Positions 1 through 11,905 are shown, counted from the stretch's first letter. The stretch is 64,000 nt of DNA from Agelas oroides (GCA_949130485.1 OX422183.1:16760420-16824419); one strand, 5' to 3'. Notes: generated by a model not told the origin, from the sequence alone. Program-made: numbers and translations.

Positions 1-340
1 TGAGTCAAAGTAACCCACTTATTTTACAGTGATAAACAAAATAGTAAATGGCTTCCTCTGTTTCTACAAATTCTGTGAGTACAGCAGATTACAAAAGTCT
101 TGCAACAAGCAAGTATAACAGTGGAAAACAATTTACCATATATGAATCTGATTATTTTTCTGTTTTCCACTGTTCAGCTTGTTTGTTGCAAGACTTTTGT
201 GATCTGCTGTTACCGTGGTCTATGTAACAGATAATGCATGGTAGCCAGGGATTCATGGTCAATAAATGTATTTTCTTTCGTTTGAATGTAATGAATTAGA
301 CAGAAAATAAGCGCCTATTGTTGATATTGTGCATGCATTA
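1..340. other. Non-coding stretch with short inverted repeat
   Basis: No gene is seen. A segment near 90-125 (acaaaagtcttgcaacaagc) returns in reverse complement near 175-205, flanking a short AT-rich core with a second complementary pair (tggaaaacaatt). This looks like a small foldback element of about 120 bp. No coding potential is visible. Confidence 0.5.
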
Positions 341-671
341 GGGGGTGGGGCTGGTAGTGCAGACAAGGACTGCTAGTGATTGAGGTACGTATGCAAGACA
401 AGTGAGGGGGGTGGGGCTGGTAGTGCAGACAAGGACTGCTAGAGATTGAGGTACGTATGCAAGACAAATGAGGGGGGTGGGGCTGGTAGTGCAGACAAGG
501 ACTGCTAGAGATTGAGGTACGTATGCAAGACAAGTGAGGGGGGTGGGGCTGGTAGTGCAGACAAGGACTGCTAGAGATTGAGGTACGTATGCAAGACAAG
601 TGAGGGGGGTGGGGCTGGTAGTGCAGACAAGGACTGCTAGAGATTGAGGTACGTATGCAAGACAAGTGAGA
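341..671. repeat. Minisatellite, 66-bp unit, 5 copies
   Basis: The block gtggggctgg begins at 345, 411, 477, 543 and 609, giving an exact 66-bp period. Copies differ at only a few bases. Both reverse frames through the array stay open and give repetitive peptides, which is expected because 66 is divisible by three and is not evidence of a gene. Confidence 0.97.
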
Positions 672-684
672 TTGTAGATGTAAT

Positions 685-1062
685 ATAGTTTACTGGAGAC
701 AGGGGAATGCATGATAGTTTACTGGAGACAGGGGAATGCATGATAGTTTACTGGAGACAGGGGAATGCATGATAGTTTACTGGAGACGGGGGAATGCATG
801 ATAGTTTATTGAAGACGGGGGAATGCATGATAGTTTACTGGAGACAGGGGAATGCATGATAGTTTACTGGAGACAGGGGAATGCATGATAGTTTACTGGA
901 GACAGGGGAATGCATGATAGTTTACTGGAGACGGGGGAATGCATGATAGTTTATTGAAGACGGGGGAATGCATGATAGTTTATTGAAGACGGGGGAATGC
1001 ATGATAGTTTATTGAAGACGGGGGAATGCATGATAGTTTATTGGAGATGGTGGAATGCAAGA
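685..1062. repeat. Minisatellite, 29-bp unit, about 13 copies
   Basis: The unit atagtttactggagacaggg plus gaatgcatg is repeated head to tail. Two unit variants (tttactggagac and tttattgaagac) are clustered into runs, suggesting that blocks of several units were themselves duplicated. It follows the 66-bp array almost directly. Confidence 0.97.
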
Positions 1063-2400
1063 TTGCTGAGATACTGTAGAATGCTGGATTTAGGTGTATT
1101 TAAAGCATTGAGTGGGAGGTAGCATTCTCTCAGCAACGACTCCTGCTGCCACTGAAGCAAAACATATTTTTCTGAAGTATCTTGCTACAGGAAGCAGAGA
1201 AGAGGGGTTGAGCCCTGAAGCTCCAGTTTGCATTGTACCAATCCCTTATCATGAGGTGTCTATAGTCTTTCTTAGTGCAGGAAAGAAGAGCCTGGAAGAT
1301 GGGAGATCTAACAGTCACTGATTGGCTTATGAGGAAATCTGTGTAGCCTCTGGGGTGTTATTTTCATTTTGGTTTTTTCCCCTCACAATTTTTCCACACA
1401 GAGGCTTTTTAGAGGGATTTTTTCCCATGGGTGTGCTGGCCACATGCCCAAAATAATTATTTTTCAGCTGGCTGAAATTGTTAGACCCCATGCATGCTAG
1501 CTGTAAAGGTCTGGTGCATATTGTATGTACTCTGTGTACATTATCTTTAGTGGCAGCGCTCACACAGTTGCTGCTGACACTGCTGCGCAAGTGTCTAAGT
1601 GTTCTGCATGATGCATGCCTAGCTTAAATAGGAGCCACCCGACTCCAAGGGCAGAGTCCAAAGAAAAGGGCAGTTATTGTAAACCCTAAATCCTGTAGCT
1701 ACCTTGCATTATGTAATATACTCTCCAACCTGATTGGTCCTTGTTGTTATTAGTATACATGCAAGGTAGTTAACACCATTGTTTATCATTTACAAATTTC
1801 TGTGGGTTTATAGGTAGGTAATACCCATCACTTGTTACCATAGAAACAGAGGTGAAGTGGAGATTATTCTACTGACACAACACCTTGCATGCACACTGAA
1901 ACTGAAATTTAATTGTGGTGAATTTGTACAGATGATTTAGTGTAATGATTACCATGGCAACAAGACAGCTGAACATGGGATGCTTACAAGCAGTACCAGG
2001 TCATTGTAATGGAGTAGCTATACCTTGGACTACAGCTAAGTGAGTTTTCATATATTCTCAGCTTTGCCTAGGAGTTTACACTCACCCAGCTGGAATTTTA
2101 ATAATACATACATACATACATACATAATTCTAAAACTTACATTCTCCAGATGGAGCAGCATGAGATTGAAGGGCAAATGCTGTTCCGTCTAGAGAATGTA
2201 ACTTATTTGTTGGATGTTACCCCTAGCAACCCACTGCCACATTACTGCCACATCCATTATCACCTCCACCCATTCCTCTTCGTATTATTAGAGTTGGACG
2301 CTAAGCAACATCCCAAACAGATATACATACATACATACATACATACATACATACATGCATACATGTTGGATGTTGCTTAGCAACCAAATCTTTGAACTTG
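1063..2400. other. Non-coding stretch with TACA microsatellites
   Basis: No convincing gene. Short open frames (1112-1321 plus, 1327-1590 minus, 2150-2380 plus) have no recognisable domain and no splice context that I trust. Two tetranucleotide (TACA)n tracts lie at about 2104-2126 and 2320-2362, the second flanked by two copies of a short ttggatgtt(a/g)c block. Confidence 0.6.
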
Positions 2401-2520
2401 AAAAAAAAAGTGATTACGCTTTACATTGCACATGGTACTATGGCATGTAAAAAACAAGCTAGATATTTTTTTTACATGCCATAGTACCATGTGCAATGTA
2501 AAGCGTAATCACTTTTTTTG
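2401..2520. repeat. Near-perfect long hairpin (MITE-like)
   Basis: Arms of about 52 bp (2403-2454 and 2467-2519) are essentially perfect reverse complements around an 11-12 base loop. Arm ends are A/T runs. Such an uninterrupted palindrome suggests a young foldback element or recent inverted duplication. No open frame is present. Confidence 0.93.
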
Positions 2521-2529
2521 AAAGATTAG

Positions 2530-2815
2530 TTCTCGTTTCTGTTCAGGGTTAGTTCTGTCATTGTTTGGAGGGTTAGTTCTGTCATTGTTTGGGGGTTAGT
2601 TCTGTCATTGTTTGGAGGGTTAGTTCTGTCATTGTTTGGGGGTTAGTTCTGTCATTGTTTGGGGGTTAGTTCTGTCATTGTTTGGAGGGTTAGTTCTGTC
2701 ATTGTTTGGGGGTTAGTTCTGTCATTGTTTGGAGGGTTAGTTCTGTCATTGTTTGGAGGGTTAGTTCTGTCATTGTTTGGAGGGTTAGTTCTGTCATTGT
2801 TTGGAGGGTTAGTTT
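2530..2815. repeat. Minisatellite, 23/24-bp unit, about 12 copies
   Basis: The unit gggttagttctgtcattg plus tttgg(a) is repeated head to tail. Unit length alternates between 23 and 24 by presence or absence of one A before the G run. It directly follows the hairpin. Confidence 0.95.
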
Positions 2816-3111
2816 TGTTTACAAATGTAACTGAGTGAGCTCGAGTGAGAGAGATTGGGTAGAGTACAGTGCTGGATAATTACATTTTTGCTATTAGAAC
2901 AATTTATCTCACAGAATAACAATGGTGATTACCCTGTTGTAGAAAAGTGAAGAGGTGAGTGGTATTGGAGGCTATCTGCTAGCCTCCTTCCCACATCTTC
3001 CCTATCAGCATTAACAATAGTATCCCACCCTTTCACTTCTGCTCCTAACACTAACTGAAAACGAGGAAGTCTGGGAACAAATCTAACATTTGAATGTAAC
3101 AGAAAGGAATA
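2816..3111. other. Non-coding spacer
   Basis: Unique sequence between the minisatellite and the next transposon. No gene, RNA or repeat recognised. Confidence 0.5.
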
Positions 3112-3519
3112 GCGTATTTCTTTGAATAGATGCCGCCCTCAAATAGTTGGTGCCCTCGAATACTTGCCACCATTGAATAGTAGCCGCACAATTGGAAGCT
3201 CTGAGAAAAATAACGCCGCCCTCAAATAGTAGCCGCAGCTTATATTTGAGGCACACGTATGTGAATAATTTGTGACGATGGTCAACAGGATAGCACTAAG
3301 GCTGTTCGTGTTGTACGACTCATTTCCATGGCTGACAGTATGACTGGGAGCCTGTGTGTACTACTGACAGCATCTAACAGTCATCACTGTATCGCTCGTA
3401 TGTACCTTATCCAGCTGCCTATGATGTCAGCGGGTTTTCTGAAGAAATAAATACCGCCCTTAAATAGTAACCGCACAAACAAAAGAAATAGTAGCCGGCG
3501 TCTAATCAAAGAAATACAG
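3112..3519. mobile_element. TA-flanked MITE with CAAATAGTAGCCGC motifs
   Basis: The ends match in inverted orientation: left GCGTATTTCTTTGAATAGA, right (read inward) CTGTATTTCTTTGATTAGA. They are flanked by TA on both sides (3110-3111 and 3520-3521), as for Tc1/mariner-type insertions. The interior holds several copies of ccgccctcaaatagtagccg in direct orientation. It has no transposase frame, so it is a non-autonomous element of about 408 bp. The superfamily is inferred from the TA duplication only. Confidence 0.75.
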
Positions 3520-4729
3520 TAGCAATTATGGGCATAAATTGCATGTGGAAGATGGTGATTTGTAGTACAGTTTCAGTGTTTGACACTTGAAGCTGACTGA
3601 CCTCACAGGTGTTTGTGTTAACAACACAGAAGTTTCCTTGGTTACAGATGATTGCAGGTGGACACATGGAAAATGGCCAATGACCTCAGTTTATACTAAG
3701 GAACAGATTCTATTTCAATTTCAGATGTTCAGATGTTAGATTATGCATCACCTGGATTGAGGATGTGGGCTGCTTTCCTGCTTCATTTGTCTGTGACCAG
3801 GTTTGGCCAATGTGACTGTGGGATGGATAAAGGTCTGAGGGTACTCTGTACTTGGATGGATTGAATAACGAGAAAACTTCACTAGACAGAAGTGTTAAAA
3901 TGTCAACCTAACACTGTCATGATAGTGCTTCTCATCTGTAGGGCAAGACAAATGCCTCAGGGTGCGGTCACTTGATTCCAGATTCCTCTGAGGACTGCCT
4001 TTGGCTATTGTTCAGTACCTGCTTGACTTGTTGACACTGTCAATAAACAGCTACTTGTGTGTTTGGTTTAGCTGGGAGAACTTACTGATGAGGAAATTCA
4101 AATAGCACAATTAAGGACAGTATCAAGGAAATCTCTGAGACCAAAGGCATTAACTTCCCTTTCAAATGACACAAAGCACACCTTCTCAATTTTGTCCAAA
4201 GTTAGTTGTGTGACTAATGATACTACAGCATAAGAGAAAGTTTGATGGCAGTTAGTCATGTTCTTAGGCTAGTTCTATGTTGTGATAGTGTGAACCTGTA
4301 TCCTTAGTCTAAAGGATTTCTAGAGAAAAGGTTAAGACTTGACATGGATAAGGAAGACTAATGACTCACATGATGAAGGGATAGACAGCGAAAAGTGAAA
4401 ATACATCAGCTGATTGTGACGTCTTAACAGAGGCGTAGGAAACAGTTTTTGATTGGGGGGGGGGGGGGGGGGGCACAGGCACAGTTTTTAATTGTAGTAC
4501 AGGACATATAGAGTGGGCATGGCACAGACTGAAAAGTTGGGGGGGCACATGCCCCCCCAACCCTTTCTATGCCTGTGCTCTAAGAATGCAGACAGAATTT
4601 GCCAAGACAAACCACAAAGTAGATTTCACCTTCACTTGTAGCTAAGGCCACCTACAGTTTCTAGTAGGGATTCCTAATTGGTTTGGCTTGGTGCAGTATA
4701 ATATTCCAAGGTCAAAGCAAACTGGGTAG
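3520..4729. other. Non-coding stretch with poly-G tract
   Basis: No gene recognised. It contains a run of about 18 G (around 4456-4473) and repeated ggggggggcac motifs near 4540-4560. The segment near 4390-4420 (gtgaaaatacatcagctgat) recurs near 5638-5675 and 34190-34240, so part of this stretch is a dispersed repeat. Confidence 0.5.
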
Positions 4730-5612
4730 GTACAAAACCTGGACTCTGGACTCTGGACTGGACTCTGGACTGGACTATGGACTGGATTATGGACTCGATT
4801 TGGGACTCAATTTGGGACTCGATTTGGGACTCGATTTGGGACTCGATTGGACAGTAGATAGTGTTCTAGCTCTACTGTTTAAAGCAGACTATGCTAGATT
4901 CCCCAATGGGGTGGAGGAATGGCCTAACAGTAGGAATGGGCATATATATATGCAGCTTTTAGCAAGACTAGGTGGTAGCTATCACTCTGCTCTCATAGCT
5001 GGTTGGCAAGGAGTTGTGCTATAATGCTTAGTATAAGCTTAAAAAAGTGTAAGCTTTAGAGAAAAAGTAAATCCAGAGATCCAGCTTAAGTCGAACATCG
5101 AACCTTGTGAATACACTAGTCAGATGCTCTTATACTACTGAGCCACTGGACCTGCAGCAGAAGTGAACCTTGTAACAGCCGGGCTCGAGTCCTCAGCTGA
5201 TTTAATTCAGCTGCCGGGTAGACTACCTATAATTCGGTAAATCAGTGTATATTGGCTGTGCAAGCACTTTGTCTGAGTACGTATGCTCACTAGCTGCCAC
5301 CTCGGCCTCTATAGTCTCGCAAACCAGACCGTTCACAAAGGGTGTGGCTTGCAAGACTATATTCAGCCTCTAGCTAAATTAACTTTCTCCCAACCCCTTA
5401 AACGCCAACATCTATGCTGAAAAAATGCATAGAAATCTGTATAATCCTAACCTTTGGCACAAGACTAGAAGCAATCAAGTACTGGATGGCGGGAAGGCCT
5501 GGAACGCAAGGTTAGTTTGTTGTTTCTGCTGTCCAGTCCAAACTCGAGTCAAAAATTGAGTCCATAATCCAGTCCATAGTCCAGTCCTGAGTCCAGAGTC
5601 CAGGGTTTGTAC
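4730..5612. mobile_element. Inverted-repeat element with GGACT-type tandem ends
   Basis: The left end (gtacaaaacctggactctgg, then GGACT-rich tandem units to about 4853) is mirrored by the right end at about 5535-5612. The arms therefore consist of minisatellite-like TGGACTGGATTA units in opposite orientation around a unique core. The arm design matches the clearer element at 10539-11329. A target duplication is not clear: agcaaactg on the left and agcaaaacg on the right match only partly. No transposase is present. Confidence 0.65.
5078..5152 (-). tRNA. tRNA-like sequence (tRNA pseudogene or SINE head)
   Basis: On the minus strand a 7-bp acceptor-like stem (GGTCCAG with CTGGATC), a D-arm (GCTC/GAGC) with an A-box-like tggctcagtagt, and a B-box-like ggttcgatg are visible. 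The anticodon stem is poorly paired and the T-arm is disturbed, so this is not a functional tRNA. A tRNA-derived SINE head or a tRNA pseudogene fits best. Confidence 0.55.
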
Positions 5613-6140
5613 AGCAAAACGCTGTATGTAGACAAAAGTGAAAATAAAAGTGAAATACCACATCAGCTGATTGTGATAGCATGTGGCTAAAAGCCCCACC
5701 AAGACTGCTGAGTCAAACTTTTGCTTTGTGGTTTGCTTTCCTGTGACCTTATCCTATCAGTTGGCACGTACAATCCACTTTGAAGATTTTACTACCCGAA
5801 AGGGCCTCATAGGGGGAGGTGGGTGGGTGTCATGCACTGGGTGAGGATGACAGCAAAAGTAGCTGTTGTGGCTGGCTGTAAAAAGGCCTTTTGTCTACCC
5901 TTCAATCAAGTGGTTGGGCCATTTAGCTACAAATCCCCTTATGCATCTTCCATAATCGACTCATTATAACTGCCCGGCCCACCCATGTAACCATAATAGT
6001 AGCCTCGTTCAAGCAACTAATCAAGGGTACTAACTGTACCTCGCCCTGTACACGCCCACGCATGTTTCTGCGGGTGTTTCTGGAAACAAATCCCTGCCCA
6101 ACCCTATACCCTACCCTTGTTTCCAGAAACAATTAACGGG
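5613..6140. other. Non-coding spacer
   Basis: No gene recognised. Near 5640-5700 lies a copy of the dispersed gtgaaata...catcagctgattgtg repeat also seen at about 4390 and 34200. Confidence 0.45.
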
Positions 6141-6145
6141 TTGGG

Positions 6146-6762
6146 GTAATGTACGTTCCCAGGCTTTCCCCTCGCCCCAACGAAAAATAAAAAAGGAGGG
6201 GGAGAGCCTGGGACAGATTCGCACGTGATCTCGCGGCACGTAGACGTCACAGCAATAATTACAAAAGTCGTGACGCAATTATGCAGCCACGTGATTGGCT
6301 GACTCGAACAGCTACGATATTACTACTACAAGTGAGCAGTGACTGCGTCGGTGAGACCTCGGCACGGCTCAAACAGCAGCGACGGCGGAGAAGTACCGGG
6401 TACGCAGGTAAGACTTTGGCTATTTACTGTTACCCGATGTTCTGCCTTATAAAATTGCTACGAGGCTATGAACAAAGACTTGAGTTGGCTAGCGCTTCAC
6501 TCTGGCGTACAAAACAAAATCACAACCACATTTTAAAGCTCCAACATAGCTACACAACAATAAACGAGTTGTAGTAACAAAATCTTGAGCTGAGAGTACT
6601 TCGCGGCTTCTTCGCGGTCTTCACGTGAGTGACGTTTCAGGTTATTTAATGGTTAGTGCAAAGTCGTCGTGCCGCGATATCACGTGCGAATCGGTCCCAG
6701 GCTCTCACCCTCCTTTTCTATTTCGTCAGGGCGAGGGGAGAGCCTGGGAACGAGGCTAACCT
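6146..6762. mobile_element. TIR element of the CCTCGTTCCCAGG family
   Basis: Inverted arms of about 90 bp run from about 6150-6240 and 6670-6762. Shared blocks are gttcccaggct, cccctcgcc, gagagcctggga and gattcgcacgtgat. The right end has the family terminus GAACGAGGCTA; the left terminus is eroded (tgtacgttccc). No matching target duplication is visible. The core carries an open frame at 6281-6574 on the plus strand and a donor-like ACGCAG/GTAAGAC near 6403-6415, so it may contain a captured promoter-proximal exon. No transposase. Confidence 0.75.
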
Positions 6763-6975
6763 AATAGCCACTGTTTTCAGCTCCACATTTAATTCCTCTG
6801 TAGAAATATTAATTTTCACACCAATAAGACATGATGTTGGAATTCCCCACCGTACACAACAACTCTCTGACTTCTGCTGGGAGCTAGTACTGGAAAACCT
6901 GCATGGTGAAAAGAATGATCTTGGGGTTTTCGTGCAGTGTCTATCCAAAAGTAAACAATCACAAAGCAAAAAAAC

Positions 6976-7031
6976 TAGCCTCATCCCCAGGCCCGGTCCG
7001 ATTTTTCAAACGGGCCTGGGGAATGAGGCTA
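6976..7031. mobile_element. 56-bp miniature TIR element
   Basis: It starts TAGCCTCATCCCCAGGCCCG and ends with the inverted counterpart CGGGCCTGGGGAATGAGGCTA, leaving only about 14 bp between the arms. Flanks gcaaaaaaac and gcaaaacacc resemble a decayed 9-10-bp target duplication. It belongs to the same family as 59591-60230 and 60691-60731. Confidence 0.8.
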
Positions 7032-7350
7032 GCAAAACACCTGCTGTTCATTGTTCAGGGTGAAGAATGTGTACCCGAAATGAATCGAGGGCCCTTCCCT
7101 CCCTCTCTATACCTAGGTAGACATTGATATTACTAAGTGATGAATGTTCCCATGTTGGGAACGAGGTTAGGGTGTAGGCCAAGGCTGTGCTCCTAACAAA
7201 AACACACAACAAACTGTCAATATCATAAGGCTTTCAACTTGAAGAACCATCATTATGGCAACAGAAAGTTGCCAGCATGTCAGTTTTAGTACTCATCATC
7301 AGGTAAATAACAAAACACTGCATTAATCTGTTTTAGTCTCACAAGCGAGA
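7032..7350. other. Non-coding spacer
   Basis: No gene seen. A fragment gttgggaacgaggttag near 7155 is a solo end of the CCTCGTTCCCAGG family. Confidence 0.45.
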
Positions 7351-7661
7351 CCCACTTCTACAAAAAGGTGAACTTCTGGTGAACTGTGTATACAAGCCGT
7401 AATCCCACTGGAATTCAATTAGCTGGATGTGGTAATGTAACAGACTTCAAAAGCACTTCAGCTATTTCACAATTACGTATATGAGTGCATTACTTGAAAG
7501 CTTTTGCATTAGTGGAAAGATGTCCTGGACCATTAATATACTCAAACAGTGATGTGTCATGTGATGTAATACTGCAATATGAGTGGACCACACTATATGG
7601 TGTGGTGGGACACGATCTGTATATGCAGTTCACTAGAACCTTACGTTTTTGTAGAAGTGGT
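7351..7661. mobile_element. Inverted-repeat MITE-like element
   Basis: The left end (ccacttctacaaaaaggtg...ggtgaactgtgtatac) matches the right end read backwards (ccacttctacaaaaacgta...agtgaactgcatatac). Arms are about 45 bp with several mismatches. No coding frame; target duplication unresolved. Confidence 0.65.
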
Positions 7662-8269
7662 TAAGGTGATTCACGACTGGTGGTGGATGTGGCATCATTA
7701 GCATATATGTAAACTTGGCACCGTTTAACTACATATTATCACTTTATACTCAGTGAAGTAGACAACTGAACTGAATGGACTACTGGAATGGAAGAGTAAA
7801 CTGGATTACTGAAATAATGGAAACTGCTTTTGAATGAAGAATGAACAGCACTAAAGAGCTAGAACACTTTGGCCACAAGCACTGCAATCCACCTTGAATA
7901 GAACTGCATAGCCACAAAAGGCCAGCATTGCTGAACAGGTGAGACACTATAAACAGTGAAGAGTCACCAACTTGAATGTGAATCAGAAATGTTTTTTGCC
8001 AACATTTCGACTGAATGCTTCAGTTGTCATCAGGATGACAGTGAAGAAAGCACTAACACAGTGTATTTACAAATCATGCCACTGCTAAGGATACATGTCA
8101 TGGATCAGGACAACAGCTATAGTGTCATGCATGAAAACCAAGCATTGGTATAATTTGCTTTTGTGTACAATTCTGCGGGTGCTAGCATGCATAAAGTATG
8201 ATGATATACAATGATAATAACAATGTGCTCTTGAGACATTAATTAACAATTCACATACCATGCAGTATA
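7662..8269. other. Non-coding spacer
   Basis: No gene recognised. Near 8000-8035 there is a phrase (ccaacatttcgactgaatgc followed by tcatcagg) typical of small dispersed repeats in invertebrate genomes. Confidence 0.45.
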
Positions 8270-8789
8270 TGCATGTGACTATACTATGATGACCTCCACG
8301 CTCTGAGACATGAATCAACAATTCATATACAGGCATGTTACTACTATTATGACCTCCACGCTCTGAGACATGAATCAACAATTCATATACAAGCATGTGA
8401 TTACTATGATAGACCTCCGTGCTCACAGTGAAATTCATGAAAATGAATAAGATAACTTGCCACTCCACACTCAAGCAGAAGCAGCAGTGGCCAATGTGTA
8501 GGTTCCAGAAAGGCTTCCACAGAAACAAGCCACATTCATAGCATTTCAAGTTACAATTTAATCATTACTCACTCCACTACACTTCCAGTCACGGCAGCAA
8601 GAAGGAGGCAAGCAGAACCTCTGTCTCCTGTGCAGTTGTGTTTACTTCAGATGGCCATCATAACCATCTCTTAGAGTGACTGAAAACCTAAACGTTTGGA
8701 CAAAGGGAGGGCTTCATAAAGGTACAGTTGTGTAATCTCATAAGGTAGTCATTTCACTTGCATGATAATCATGTTCACACTGCAACCGT

Positions 8790-9714
8790 GGTTTCGGCCT
8801 AAATGGGCCTCGTCAGGTGCAGGAATGACAGCATGCATACAGAGCTACTTATATACAAAAAATATAATTAGCGTCTGCTTGTGACATCATAGCGTCACGC
8901 ACGCTACTAAACTGTCCAAACTAGTAAACGATGGTGGATCCTTCTGCCTTGATGCCTGGGCTTCTGCGTCCACTGTTCTTTCTAACCAGTGGTGGGCTAC
9001 GATGCTGTAGTCTCTTGCGGAAAGTAGCAATGGGCGTGTCGCCCTGACGCGGAGGTTCGAAGTAGTAGATGTTGTTACTAGCCGTACAGTAGTCTTCCTT
9101 GTCTTGATATTTTTCAGGGCTCCCTGGGGGACGGCTCTTCAAGCAAATGTATTGTACAATTCTTGAAGGAGGGATTCTGAGTGGGCATGCCACATTCAAT
9201 CTGAAGGGTTCTTCAATTCCACTATATTAGAGCTACCATGCTGTAGCTTCAGATCATGCCACACCAGGTTGACGGGGGTGTGTGCAAGGGATGATCTTTT
9301 AATGGAATAACACTTCTTTCTCCACATTTATAGCATTAACCTGCAAAAAATATGAACACATAGTCTACGCAGGTTACTTCATTCTGCATGGGGTAGAACT
9401 AAAGACTGCAGCAATCACACAACTTTGGGTTAAAATGCAGCTTTACGATGGCTAGCTAGCTATGTTCATAACAGTTGTTGTTGATGCTATGAGAGTCTCG
9501 TCCTTAGATCCCACCCTATCATGAGAAAAGTCAAATTTCTTGGTCTAGCACACTCTTGCAACAGTGTAAGCTAGCAACATTCAAAACATTAGAGATACGG
9601 ATACTAGAGTAGTTGTGAGGAAAGTGATACACAACAACTACCGATATTGCAATCTCATTGGTCCAAGAAATTCGACTTTGTTCACTAGAACATTTCTTGC
9701 TGGGAGGCGAGAGT
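8790..9714. other. Copy-A-specific non-coding segment
   Basis: Sequence between two blocks shared with copy B. It contains tttcggcctaaatgggcctc (about 8790-8815) and a 92-codon minus-strand frame at 8921-9199 with no domain I can name. It may be a private repeat insertion; the ends were not resolved. Confidence 0.4.
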
Positions 9715-10538
9715 GGGCTGGGCATGAGACTAATGCTATGTGTAGTTGATATAAGTCAGCAAAACATTTCAAAATGAGAACCAGTGCAGCAAATCTTTGT
9801 AGCAGGTGTACCACTCATGCTAAACCAAAAGTTACGATTGATAATTACAGCTCACCTCAATTACAGCAAGTTTGTATGCTAAACCACAATAGTACAAGGG
9901 CTTTGTTGCATCTGAAGCCAGGTTCACATACTGCTGAGTTTATGGCAGCACATGCACTTGTTACAAAAATTAGATTAGCTATCTTGACCCACAACATTCC
10001 AGCTTACAACAGTTGTCATATTTGTACACATGTAAGGCTTTACAAGCCAGTTCTTTGGTTTGATTGCCATAGAGCTAGTGTGAGATCCATTAAGGTTGTA
10101 GGATAGCTGTTTACGTCGCATGATAACTGATAAAATTGCTTGATATCCTTAACACTCTGCCATCTGCCATAATGTTGAACCATTCACTGGAAAGTTTGGT
10201 TCTAATTACATAGTATGTTTGAGTCCATTTCAAGCAGTTAGCTGACACATTTGACAAAGAAATAAGAGAAAGCGTTTTATATTTTCATTACAAGTTTACA
10301 CATCCAGTAGGCAAGCCGTCCAGTGTAAGATCAGACAGTCAAGATGTAAGTCTTAATACTATATGCAGATGCTCCAGGAAAGAAAACATGCACAAAATTG
10401 GCTTGTTTATATTAACTGTAGAAGATAAGCTGACGATAGGCCAGCTAATTTGAGCTACGATCAATATGTTGCCACATTCTCTGGACATAGCTTAGCATGG
10501 TAAGCCTAAATTAAGTAGTGTATTATGGTGTAGTGGGG

Positions 10539-11329
10539 GGTCGTCTCTAATCGCTGGACTGGATTGTGGACTGGATCGCTGGACTGGACTGCTGGACTGG
10601 ATTACTGGACTGACCTTTGAACTAAAATTGTGTGTATCACATGACCTCCACCCAATCAGATGTGCTGAATTAGGTCACAGCTTAGCAGCTAATACAGTTG
10701 TAGATTGCTGAGAAACAAAGGACACGGCATGCAGCAACTGTGGGAGTTTTGTGCCTAAGAGACCTTAAAGGTATGCGTATACTACAGCAGATGGAGCAGC
10801 TTGGTAGGCCAATTGGCACAATACCAAGGCCTCTCGCTGACCAAGCATAGTTTTTACATGGCTACCGTGAGACTACGGGTATTAGGTACATAGCCTGGTA
10901 GCCACTAACCAGTATAGCATTTGACAGCAGTGTTCTCCATGACCACTCCGGCAGTACAGGTTGGTGTATGACAGAGGCTCTGCAGCACTTCAACGCTGAC
11001 AGACATACATTGTTTTTAGTAAAGAGGCCTAAATTGTCAGTACTTTTGATGATCTTTTGCACGCTTGCTATAGTCAGAGGGTGCTTTGAGCTCACTGCGT
11101 GTACACCATGAATTCATGATGCATATCCATCCATGTAGATTGTGCATTGTGCGCTCATGTACATTCCCTAGCATGCAGTGGGAAGATGAAGTGCAGTTAC
11201 TGTAACCAAATTTATGACATTTGATTGGATGGAGGTCATGTGATATGAACAAATTAAGTCCAGTAATCCAGTCCATCAGTCCAGTCCAGCAATCCAGTCC
11301 ACAATCCAGTCCAGTGATTAGATACGACC
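10539..11329. mobile_element. MULE-like TIR element with perfect 9-bp target duplication
   Basis: The 791-bp element is flanked by a perfect direct repeat GTAGTGGGG (10530-10538 and 11330-11338). The inverted termini start GGTCGT(C/A)TCTAATC and extend about 110 bp: tandem tggactgga units, then tatcacatgacctcca and ccaatca. The core has no transposase frame. A 9-bp duplication and long minisatellite-bearing inverted ends are features of Mutator-like elements, including the group called Rehavkus; the assignment is inferred from these two traits only. The sequence corresponding to copy B diverges near the insertion, so an empty site was not verified. Confidence 0.85.
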
Positions 11330-11905
11330 GTAGTGGGGTGAGTCTGAGCGAGCTCCACACTAGTGTGACTGCATTGCACATGCGTGTGTGTATGCTTGTT
11401 GGTTTGTTGGTTTGGACGGAGCACTTACTACTGTAAATTTCAAATGAGCGCACTCAAATATTTCACAATGATTGACTGTACACATACGTAAGCCGTGAAA
11501 ACAAGCGTGAGCATGAAGGACTACGGCCAGATTGCAGCATCGGAGTGAAGGAGAGCAAGAGTGAAGACGATTTAAGTTGAATGTGTTAGCAGCACACACA
11601 GCAACTTACTTTCTGATAAATCTATGGCAGCTATATGAGTCTGACAATTGCGTGACAAGGCAGTCTATCAGTGACAGACAGCAGAATGTACGGTTGTGGT
11701 GGCAAAGCTTCAGGTAATTACCTGGCATTACTGCTCAATCACAGCAGGATTTCCCTGCTACCTCACGGTTTGAGTGTGAAAGTTTAGCCCATGCCCAGGT
11801 AGCCATACTATTCCGGGTGGACTGGAATAGCTGCATTGTCAGTATGTGTGGTCACCTACATGTGGGCATTATCAATTAAATTAGCTACTCACTCAGATGT
11901 ACCCC

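Noticed and set aside
315-712. Two long overlapping minus-strand frames
   Set aside because: They are periodic translations of the 66-bp minisatellite (66 is divisible by three) and carry no domain.
5078-5152. Functional tRNA gene
   Set aside because: Acceptor and D-arm look right, but the anticodon stem and T-arm are mismatched.
8921-9199. 92-codon minus-strand frame as a possible transposon protein
   Set aside because: Compositionally protein-like, but I recognise no motif and cannot support a family.
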